Position numbers and translations under genes: made by a program. From Candidatus Iainarchaeum sp. (GTDB taxonomy: Archaea > B1Sed10-29), in the NCBI GenBank assembly GCA_003553825.1, contig PWFL01000057.1, positions 1-13,343 on the forward strand: 13,343 nt of DNA, in the 5' to 3' direction. The first letter of the stretch is position 1, and every line of letters starts with the position of its first letter. Of the stretch, positions 1 through 6,527 are shown piece by piece. The notes beneath the pieces were generated by a model. The model saw only the letters and a program-made list of their open reading frames with translations, did no database searches and was not told the DNA's origin.

Positions 1-267
1 GCGGGACGTTCAAAAAAACAAAAAACAAAGATGAAAAGTTGAACCAAAGAATCAAGAAAAAGCAAAAATGAAAGAAAAAAACACGAAAAAACGCAAAAAA
101 ACAGAAACGCTTAAAAACACCCGTGAAAGAAATAAACAACACACCAATAAATACTGCCGACAGCCCAATAAAAAATAGTGAACCAAAGCACCAAAAAACC
201 CAAAACAAAACACATTTCTCATACCTAACCAAGAAAGAAAACCCTAGAAAAGAAAAGAGGAGATAAA
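1..267 (+). other. A-rich leader upstream of rpoH, no clear gene
   Basis: This stretch is very A-rich, and I find no recognisable gene in it. All three forward frames close early. Frame 3 is open from the left edge to a TGA at 69-71, and frame 1 is open to a TGA at 40-42. Either could be the lysine-rich tail of an upstream gene, but nothing identifies it. A 36-codon ORF starting at ATG 68 has low complexity (Lys, Asn, Thr) and no recognisable motif. I see no tRNA-like fold. The region probably holds the operon promoter and an untranslated leader. Confidence 0.5.
104..118 (+). promoter_or_regulatory. possible archaeal promoter (BRE plus TATA-like box) for the rpo operon
   Basis: GAAACG followed by CTTAAAAA (110-117) resembles an archaeal BRE plus TATA box. 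Transcription would then start near 138-142, giving a leader of roughly 125 nt before rpoH. A second AT-rich candidate, AATAAATA, lies at 146-153. Because the whole region is A-rich, the match could easily be chance. Confidence 0.3.
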
Positions 268-507
268 GTGGATAAACAAAAACTTCTAAACCACGAACTA
301 GTTCCAAAACACGAGATTCTCTCCGAAGAAGAGATAGAAAAAGTTTTAGATAAATACGGAGTTGAGAAAAAAGAACTACCAAAGATCAAAAACAACGACC
401 CGGTAGTCAAAGCAATAGAAGCAGAAGTAGGAGACGTGCTAGAAATAACAAGAGAAAATCCATTAGCCGGAAAAACAGAGTATTACAGAGTTGTTATTCA
501 AAGTTAA
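268..507 (+). CDS. rpoH: RNA polymerase subunit H (Rpo5)
   Basis: This 79-residue protein is the archaeal counterpart of the C-terminal domain of eukaryotic Rpb5. It sits on the lower jaw of RNA polymerase near downstream DNA. The family signature is clear: HELVPKHEILS near residues 9-19, then LPKI and NDPVVKAI, and a C-terminal part with GDVLEI and YYRVVI. The length matches the usual 75-85 residues. The start is GTG at 268, preceded by a strong Shine-Dalgarno GAGGAG at 257-262. It is the first gene of the operon, as in other euryarchaea, and is separated from rpoB2 by 100 bases. Codon use is more mixed (CTT, GTT, ATT, GAG) than in the strongly A-ending genes downstream. Confidence 0.97.
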   Translation: MDKQKLLNHELVPKHEILSEEEIEKVLDKYGVEKKELPKIKNNDPVVKAIEAEVGDVLEITRENPLAGKTEYYRVVIQS

Positions 508-607
508 TCCAAAATCAAATGCCTAGAATTAAAAATAATTAAGAAAAATTCATAAAAACAAAACTAGGCACTAAAACCCCAAAATCCAAACAAATCAAAA
601 GAGGTGC
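508..607 (+). promoter_or_regulatory. rpoH-rpoB2 spacer with a perfect 7-bp inverted repeat
   Basis: The spacer contains TGCCTAG (520-526) and its exact complement CTAGGCA (564-570), separated by 37 AT-rich bases. In RNA this could form a stem closing a large A-rich loop; in DNA it could be a split operator. The loop also contains two AATT elements. No T run follows, so it does not look like a terminator. The ribosome-binding site of rpoB2, GAGGTG at 601-606, lies at the right end. Confidence 0.4.
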
Positions 608-2107
608 ATGAAGTTGTCATCCTATAAATGGGAAGTAGCAAAAGCATACATGGAAGAAAACCCGCTAGCAAAGCAACACATCGAATCTTATAATGAATTC
701 ATGGAAAAAGAAATCCATGATGTAATAGAACAACAAGGAGAAATAGAAACTGATAAAGAAGAACTAATCGTTAAATTAAATTCAATAAGAGCCGAAAGAC
801 CAAAATCAACTGAAGCAGATGGAGCAAGGGCGAAAATACTCCCCCACGAAGCCAGGTTAAGAGATAGAACTTATTCAGGATCACTACATATGGATATATC
901 ATTAGAAAAGGAAGGAGAAGAAATAGACAGAGACGAAGTATTCGCGGGAAGAATCCCAGTAATGCTAAAAAGCAATCTATGCTACCTATCCGACATGGAC
1001 AAACAAGGCCTAATAGAAGCCAATGAAGATCCAGAGGACCCTGGAGGATACTTCATAATAAATGGATCCGAAAGAGTACTAATTGGGGTGGAAGAACTCG
1101 CACCGAACAGAGTAATAGCAACAAAGAAAAAAAGAAACGGAAAAATAACCACCAAAACCACAGTAAGATCCAAAAAAGGCAGATACAGAAGCAGAATAAG
1201 AGTAACCAGAAAACACAGAGGAGAACTAAAAATAAACTACCCAAACAGCCCAAGACACCTGAATCTAATGCACATACTAAGAGCACTTGGACTGGAAACC
1301 AAGAACGACATACTGAACGCGTTCTCGGACGAACCATACATTCAAAACGACGTCATACTCAACCTCAGCAAAATAGAAGACGCGCTGGACGAAGATCCAA
1401 TAGAAGCACTAGGGAAAAGAGTGGCAAGAACACAAAAACCCGAATACAGAGAATCAAGAGTCAGATACCACCTTAACAGATACCTACTCAGACACATAGG
1501 AGAAGACCCCTCAGTATGGATGAACAAAGCACACTACCTAGTAAGAATGGCGGAAAAAGGAATCAAAACAGCAAAAGGAAAAAGAAAACCGGACGACAGA
1601 GACCACTACGCGAACAAAAGAGTGAAAATATCAGGAGAACTAATAAAAGACCAATTCAGACAAGCACTCAACAAATTCAAAAGGGACATAAAATACCAAG
1701 CAGATAGAACAAGCGCAAGAGGAAGAAAACTAAGAATCAAAACACTAGTAATATCCGACTCACTAACACAAAGAATAGGATTCGGATTCAGAGGAGGAGA
1801 ATGGGCAAAAGGAAGAACAGGAGTATCACAAATGCTGAACACAGAGAATTACATGGCTAAAGTAAGCCACCTAAGAAGAATAAAAGCACCAATAGGAGGA
1901 AAAGGAAAGATGGTCGATCCAAGACAAATACACGGAACACATTTCGGGAAAATTTGTCCACTAGAATCACCGGAAGGAGGAAACGTAGGGTTGATCAAAC
2001 ACCTAACAGCAGGATGCACAGTATCATCCGAAAAAATAGACAGAGAAGAAATTGAAGAACAAGTAAGATCCATGGACATAGAAGAAGTTGAAAGAATAGA
2101 AGAATAA
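608..2107 (+). CDS. rpoB2: RNA polymerase subunit B'' (N-terminal half of B)
   Basis: This 499-residue protein is the N-terminal half of the second-largest RNA polymerase subunit, forming the protrusion, lobe and fork. It pairs with B' from the next gene to make a complete B subunit. Landmarks are SYNEFM near residue 28, the hallmark GGYFIINGSERV at about 146-157, and the fork region with RTGVSQML and SHLRRIKAP. A CPLESPEGGN motif at 450-459 corresponds to the bacterial rifampicin-region CPIETPEGPN. In that motif the second Pro is Gly and the Thr is Ser. The length fits split B'' subunits (around 500-525). ATG at 608 is supported by GAGGTG immediately upstream. The stop is TAA, and the B' start follows after 22 bases. 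Confidence 0.97.
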   Translation: MKLSSYKWEVAKAYMEENPLAKQHIESYNEFMEKEIHDVIEQQGEIETDKEELIVKLNSIRAERPKSTEADGARAKILPHEARLRDRTYSGSLHMDISLEKEGEEIDRDEVFAGRIPVMLKSNLCYLSDMDKQGLIEANEDPEDPGGYFIINGSERVLIGVEELAPNRVIATKKKRNGKITTKTTVRSKKGRYRSRIRVTRKHRGELKINYPNSPRHLNLMHILRALGLETKNDILNAFSDEPYIQNDVILNLSKIEDALDEDPIEALGKRVARTQKPEYRESRVRYHLNRYLLRHIGEDPSVWMNKAHYLVRMAEKGIKTAKGKRKPDDRDHYANKRVKISGELIKDQFRQALNKFKRDIKYQADRTSARGRKLRIKTLVISDSLTQRIGFGFRGGEWAKGRTGVSQMLNTENYMAKVSHLRRIKAPIGGKGKMVDPRQIHGTHFGKICPLESPEGGNVGLIKHLTAGCTVSSEKIDREEIEEQVRSMDIEEVERIEE

Positions 2108-2120
2108 AAAAATTAAAAAA

Positions 2121-2124
2121 GTGG
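2121..2124 (+). promoter_or_regulatory. weak ribosome-binding site that favours ATG 2130 for rpoB1
   Basis: GTGG at 2121-2124 could be read as a GTG start three codons upstream of ATG 2130. Its setting (an A run, a short G-rich element, A-rich spacer, then ATG) matches the leaders of nusA, rps7 and rpoA2, where the G-rich element is clearly the ribosome-binding site. I therefore read it as the ribosome-binding site and not the start codon. Confidence 0.5.
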
Positions 2125-2129
2125 AAAAA

Positions 2130-3935
2130 ATGGAAAAAGGAAGCATATACCTCGACGGATCGCTAATAGGGTTCCACGAAAACCCTGGAGAAGTAGCCGA
2201 AGAAATAAGAGAAAAAAGGAGAAGAGGAGAACTGCCAAAAACACTAACAGTAGCAAACTACGACAACGAAGTCTACATAAACACTGATACTGGAAGAGCA
2301 ATCAGACCATTAATAATAGTGGAAGACGGAGAACCAAAGCTAACTGAAAAACACATCGAAAAAATCAAAAATGATGAAATGGAGTTTCAAGACCTAGTGA
2401 AAAATGGAGTAGTAGAATACCTAGATGCTGAAGAAGAAGAAAATGCATATATAGCAATGAAAGAAGAAGAACTAACTGAAGACCATACCCATCTAGAAAT
2501 ACATCCCACGCTATCACTCGGAATACCATCATCCTCAAACCCATTCGTGGAACACTCCTTCTCAGTAAGAACAGCAAAAGGAGCCTCAATGATGAGGCAA
2601 GCAATGGGATTCTACTCACCACCTTCACATATAAGAACGGGAACACAGGGCTACTACATGTTCTACCCGCAAAAACCCATGACGGGCACCAGATACGATA
2701 AAAAATCAGGGCTGGACAAAAGACCAATAGGACAGAACTTCGTAGTAGCAGTAATGCCATACAGAGCATACAACATCGACGACGCCATAGTATTTAACAA
2801 AGGAAGCGTGGAAAGAGCAATGGCAAGAGGAGCATACATGAGAACATACAGCGCAAAAGAAAGAAGATATGCAGCAGGACAAAAAGACAGATTCGAAATA
2901 CCATCGGAAGAAGTACAAGGATACAGAGGAGAAGACGCCTACACACACCTAGGAGAAGACGGAACAGCAAACCCAGAAACAGAAGTAAAAGCAGGAGGAG
3001 TACTAATAGGAAAAACAAGCCCACCAAGATTCCTGGAAGAATCAAGCGAACTAGCACCAATGGAAGAAAAAAGAAAAGAAGATTCAAAAACCACCAGGCC
3101 AAACGCCTCGGGAAAAGTCGACTGGGTAATGGCAACGGAAGACGAAGATGGAAACAGATTGATAAAAGTAAGAACCAGAAGAACAATGCCACCACTCGTA
3201 GGAGACAAATTCGCTGCAAGATCCGGACAAAAAGGAATAGTAGGGCTGATAGAAGACGAAGAAGACCTACCATGGAGCGAATCAGGCATACAGCCCGACA
3301 TGATATTCAACTCACACGCAATCCCATCAAGAATGACAGTAGGACACCTTCTAGAAGCAATAGGAAGCAAAAAAGCAGCACTGGAAGGAGAAAAAACGGA
3401 CGCAACACCATTCGAAGCAGAGACAAAGGAAGATTTGGAAAAAACACTAAAAGAACACGGATTCAAGCCAACCGGAAAAGAAGTAATGTACGACGGAAAA
3501 ACAGGAAAAAGAATCGAAGCAAAAATATTCGTAGGAGTAATCTACTACGAAAGACTGGAACACCTAGTATCAAAGAAGATAAGAGCAAGATCAACAGGAC
3601 CAGTACAAATACTCACAAGACAGCCAACAGAAGGAAGATCAAGAAAAGGAGGACTAAGAATAGGAGTAATGGAAAGAGACTGCCTGGTATCCCACGGAGC
3701 AAGCATGCTACTACAAGAAAGATTCATGGACGAATCGGACGAATCACTACAATTCGTATGTACACAATGCGGATCAATCGCAATGGAAGACCAAATAAAA
3801 GGAGAAAAATACTGTGAAGCATGCGGATCAAACGATGTGGAAAGAGAAAAAATGAGCTACACATTCAAACTACTGCTCAACGAGCTCAAATCAATGGGAA
3901 TCAAACCAAAAATAAAGCTAAGAGACAAAGCTTAA
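2130..3935 (+). CDS. rpoB1: RNA polymerase subunit B' (C-terminal half of B)
   Basis: This subunit carries the wall, the hybrid-binding part of the active centre and the anchor/clamp of the second-largest subunit. It is 601 residues from ATG 2130, or 604 from GTG 2121. Visible motifs are PQKPMTGTR, GQNFVVAVM, YNIDDAIVF (Asp217-Asp218), ERRYAAGQ, GDKFAARSGQKG (358-369) with both catalytic lysines, and HAIPSRMTVGHLLE. A C-terminal zinc ribbon uses Cys544, 547, 562 and 565. Two near-universal residues differ. The usual Glu-Asp pair is Asp-Asp, and the His of RHG is Ser. The length is normal for split B'. The stop TAA lies 12 bases before the first rpoA1 start. Confidence 0.97.
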   Translation: MEKGSIYLDGSLIGFHENPGEVAEEIREKRRRGELPKTLTVANYDNEVYINTDTGRAIRPLIIVEDGEPKLTEKHIEKIKNDEMEFQDLVKNGVVEYLDAEEEENAYIAMKEEELTEDHTHLEIHPTLSLGIPSSSNPFVEHSFSVRTAKGASMMRQAMGFYSPPSHIRTGTQGYYMFYPQKPMTGTRYDKKSGLDKRPIGQNFVVAVMPYRAYNIDDAIVFNKGSVERAMARGAYMRTYSAKERRYAAGQKDRFEIPSEEVQGYRGEDAYTHLGEDGTANPETEVKAGGVLIGKTSPPRFLEESSELAPMEEKRKEDSKTTRPNASGKVDWVMATEDEDGNRLIKVRTRRTMPPLVGDKFAARSGQKGIVGLIEDEEDLPWSESGIQPDMIFNSHAIPSRMTVGHLLEAIGSKKAALEGEKTDATPFEAETKEDLEKTLKEHGFKPTGKEVMYDGKTGKRIEAKIFVGVIYYERLEHLVSKKIRARSTGPVQILTRQPTEGRSRKGGLRIGVMERDCLVSHGASMLLQERFMDESDESLQFVCTQCGSIAMEDQIKGEKYCEACGSNDVEREKMSYTFKLLLNELKSMGIKPKIKLRDKA

Positions 3936-3939
3936 AAAA

Positions 3940-3943
3940 AGGA
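3940..3943 (+). promoter_or_regulatory. ribosome-binding site of the original rpoA1 start
   Basis: AGGA at 3940-3943, followed by TAAA and ATG 3948, is nearly identical to the leader of rpl30e (AGGA 7683-7686, ATG 7692). It directs ribosomes to ATG 3948, upstream of the in-frame TAA at 4008. No comparable element precedes ATG 4011. The site therefore marks 3948 as the ancestral start of rpoA1. Confidence 0.65.
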
Positions 3944-3947
3944 TAAA

Positions 3948-4010
3948 ATGATAGACAAAGAAATAGGTGGAATAGACTTCCAACTAATGGACCCCGAGAC
4001 AATAAGATAA
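3948..4010 (+). CDS. 20-codon ORF encoding the detached N-terminus of RNA polymerase A'
   Basis: ATG 3948 opens a 20-residue peptide, MIDKEIGGIDFQLMDPETIR, ended by TAA at 4008-4010. The next codon, in the same frame, is the ATG of the long rpoA1 ORF. The peptide is recognisably the conserved start of archaeal A' and eukaryotic Rpb1: a beta strand plus the F-x-L-x-x-P-E-x-I-R motif, which normally runs on through one residue into MSVVKI. TAA stands where one residue, often Lys, is usual, so a single A-to-T change from AAA would produce it. Possible explanations are a sequencing or assembly error, a nonsense mutation rescued by reinitiation at the adjacent ATG, or a truly split subunit. TAA ends nearly every gene here, so recoding is unlikely. 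Confidence 0.6.
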   Translation: MIDKEIGGIDFQLMDPETIR

Positions 4011-6476
4011 ATGTCCGCAGTAAGAATCGTAGTACCTGACATCTACGACGACGCAGGATACCCAATAGAAGGAGGACTAATGGACCTGAAAATGGGAGTA
4101 GTGAACCCAGGACTAAGATGCAAAACCTGCGGAGGAAGAAAGGACACCTGCCCAGGACATTTCGGACACATAGAACTAGTAAGACCAGTAATACACGTAG
4201 GATACAACAAAAAAATCTACGACCTACTAAGAACCACATGCAGCGAATGCGGGAAAATCACACTAAAAGAAGAAGATGTCAAAGAAATAGAAAAAGGACC
4301 TGAAAAAGGGGTATATCAATTCAGAAAAATAAGAAACAAGGCCAAAAAGAAAAACAAGTGCCCACACTGCGAAGCAGAGCAAAAAGAAATAAAACTCGTC
4401 AAGCCAACCACCTACAAAGAAAACGGTCAAATACTAAGACCAACCGAAATAAGAGAAAAACTCGAAAGAATACCCGAAGAACACCTGGAACCACTGAACA
4501 TAAGCAAGAAAAACAGGCCAGAATGGATGATAATGACAGTACTACCCGTACCACCAGCCACAACCAGACCATCCATCACACTAGAATCAGGAGACAGATC
4601 AGAAGACGACCTAACCCACAAACTAATAGATCTACTAAGAATAAACCAAAGACTAGCTGACAACCTATCCACAGGAGCACCACAACCCATAATAGAAGAC
4701 CTATGGGACCTACTACAGTACCACGTAACAACATTCATAAACAACAGCACCACGGGAATACCAGCAGCAAAACACAGATCAGGAAAATCACTACAAACAC
4801 TATTCGAAAGACTAAAAGGAAAAGAAGGTAGAATCAAAGGAAATCTAACTGGAAAAAGAGTCAATTTCTCCGGAAGATCAGTGATAAGTCCAGATCCATC
4901 AATATCAATAGGAGAAGTAGGAATACCAAAACAAATGGCAGAAGAACTAACAGTACCAATGAAAGTCACCGAGAAAAACCTAGAGAAAGCAAAAGAATAC
5001 ATAGAGAGAGAGGAACACCCAAAGGCCAACTACATTAGAAAACCAACCGGAGAAAAGATCAAAGTAACGGAACTCAACAAAGAAGAACTGATAGAACAGA
5101 TAGAACCAGGATACGAAATAGAAAGACAACTAAAAGACAACGACCCAGTAGTATTCAACAGACAACCAAGCCTACACAGACTATCCATAATGACACACAG
5201 AGCCAAAATAATGCCGGGAAAAACCATCAGAATAAACGACGGGATCGCACTACCTTACAACGCGGACTTCGACGGAGACGAAATGAACATACACATACCA
5301 CAAACAACAGAAGCACAAGTAGAAGCAGACAACCTACTAGAAGTAAAAGAAAACCTGCTCTCACCCAAAGACGGAGAAATACTAGCAGGCCACCAGGACT
5401 ACATAACAGGGCTAGCAATAATGACAAGAGAAAACACCACATTCACCAAAAAACAAACACTAAGACTGCTCAAAAAAGCAGAAATAAACCGCTTACCCGG
5501 AGACGAAGACAAGGAGGAATATACAGGAAGAGAAATAATAAATGAACTAATACCAGAATCAATAACACTAGAAGAAAAGAGCAACCTATCCGAAGAAAAC
5601 GTGAAGATAGAAAACGGAGAGATAAAACAAGGAACGCTCGACGAAAACACATTCGGGCCAGGAGGATCACTAACAAGACAAATACTCGACGAAGAAGGAA
5701 AAGCAGAAGCACAAAAATTCATCGATCAAATGGGAATAATAACAGTCGAAGCAATAATGATGAAAGGCCACACAATAAGCATGGAAAACTACGAACTATC
5801 AAAAGAAACCGTGAAAAAACAGGAAAAAGTTCTAGAACAAAAACAAGAAGAAGCAAAAAAAGACATAGAAAAATACAGAAAAGGAGAACTGGAATCCTAC
5901 CCAGGAAAAACGGAAAAAGAAACACTGGAAGCAAAAATAAGAGAAAAAATGGCGGAAGTAGACGGAGAACTAAGAGACCTGATCTACGAAGAACAAAACA
6001 TAGAAGACCACAGCATAATAATGACAAAAAGCGGAGCAAGAGGAAGCTGGCAAAACCTAGTTCAGATGAGCTCAGCTCTGGGACAATCAGCAGTGGAAGG
6101 AAAAAGACTGGACAAAGGATACAAAGGCAGAATACTCCCACACCAAGAAAAAGATACACTAGCACCACAGGACAAAGGATTCATACCCAACTCATTCATA
6201 GACGGATTAACACCACTACAACTATTCCAAAACTCAATGGACGGAAGAGACTCACAAATAGACACAGCACTAAACACACAAGACTCAGGATACCTATACA
6301 AAAGAATATCAAACGCATTACTGGACCTAAAAGTAGTGCAAGACAGATCAGTGAGAAACGCGGAAAACGAAATAATACAATTCAAATACGGAGGGGACCA
6401 AATCCACCCACAGAACACCAGAGGAGAAGTAGGAATAGACCTGGATAAAATAAAAAGAAAAGTCCAGAACCAATAA
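4011..6476 (+). CDS. rpoA1: RNA polymerase subunit A' (main part; N-terminus cut off by an in-frame stop)
   Basis: This is the N-terminal two thirds of the largest RNA polymerase subunit, holding the clamp, active site and bridge helix. It encodes 821 residues from ATG 4011. Zinc sites are Cys37, 40, 47 with His50, and Cys77, 80, 117 and 120. Further motifs are LPVPPATTRPSI, LTGKRVNFSGRSVISPDP, RQPSLHRLSIM and the catalytic NADFDGDEMN (417-426; metal-binding Asp419, 421 and 423). The bridge helix starts near DGRDSQIDTA (744-753), where the usual GREGL is changed. The ORF begins at the second conserved block; the first block lies upstream in frame behind TAA 4008-4010. Without that stop the ORF would start at 3948 and span 842 codons. 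ATG 4011 lacks a good ribosome-binding site. Identity is certain; the start and the gene's integrity are not. Confidence 0.93.
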   Translation: MSAVRIVVPDIYDDAGYPIEGGLMDLKMGVVNPGLRCKTCGGRKDTCPGHFGHIELVRPVIHVGYNKKIYDLLRTTCSECGKITLKEEDVKEIEKGPEKGVYQFRKIRNKAKKKNKCPHCEAEQKEIKLVKPTTYKENGQILRPTEIREKLERIPEEHLEPLNISKKNRPEWMIMTVLPVPPATTRPSITLESGDRSEDDLTHKLIDLLRINQRLADNLSTGAPQPIIEDLWDLLQYHVTTFINNSTTGIPAAKHRSGKSLQTLFERLKGKEGRIKGNLTGKRVNFSGRSVISPDPSISIGEVGIPKQMAEELTVPMKVTEKNLEKAKEYIEREEHPKANYIRKPTGEKIKVTELNKEELIEQIEPGYEIERQLKDNDPVVFNRQPSLHRLSIMTHRAKIMPGKTIRINDGIALPYNADFDGDEMNIHIPQTTEAQVEADNLLEVKENLLSPKDGEILAGHQDYITGLAIMTRENTTFTKKQTLRLLKKAEINRLPGDEDKEEYTGREIINELIPESITLEEKSNLSEENVKIENGEIKQGTLDENTFGPGGSLTRQILDEEGKAEAQKFIDQMGIITVEAIMMKGHTISMENYELSKETVKKQEKVLEQKQEEAKKDIEKYRKGELESYPGKTEKETLEAKIREKMAEVDGELRDLIYEEQNIEDHSIIMTKSGARGSWQNLVQMSSALGQSAVEGKRLDKGYKGRILPHQEKDTLAPQDKGFIPNSFIDGLTPLQLFQNSMDGRDSQIDTALNTQDSGYLYKRISNALLDLKVVQDRSVRNAENEIIQFKYGGDQIHPQNTRGEVGIDLDKIKRKVQNQ

Positions 6477-6482
6477 AAAAGT

Positions 6483-6500
6483 GATAAAACGAGCTTTATC
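6483..6500 (+). promoter_or_regulatory. small hairpin in the rpoA1-rpoA2 spacer
   Basis: GATAAA (6483-6488) and TTTATC (6495-6500) are exact complements around a six-base loop in the 51-base spacer between A' and A''. No T run follows, so it is not an obvious archaeal terminator. It could be a processing site, a stabiliser of the downstream message, or chance. Confidence 0.3.
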
Positions 6501-6527
6501 CCACCAGAAGAAAATAGGTGAAATAAA

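Noticed and set aside
68..178. 36-codon ORF upstream of rpoH
   Set aside because: It has low-complexity Lys/Asn/Thr content, no ribosome-binding site and no recognised family; such ORFs arise easily in A-rich DNA.
508..607. Transcription terminator after rpoH
   Set aside because: There is an inverted repeat but no T run on the sense strand, so it does not match archaeal intrinsic termination.
2121..2129. GTG 2121 as the rpoB1 start
   Set aside because: It is possible, but GTGG fits better as the ribosome-binding site of ATG 2130, judged by the other leaders in this operon.
2794..3273. Minus-strand ORFs rich in Leu, Phe and Ser that look like membrane proteins, here and elsewhere opposite the polymerase genes
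   Set aside because: They are the complement of A-ending, Lys/Glu/Arg-rich codons, lack ribosome-binding sites and motifs, and lie opposite certain genes.
3272..3817. 181-residue plus-strand ORF inside rpoB1
   Set aside because: It is a shifted-frame shadow of Arg/Thr/Asn codons; the rpoB1 frame there carries clear catalytic motifs.
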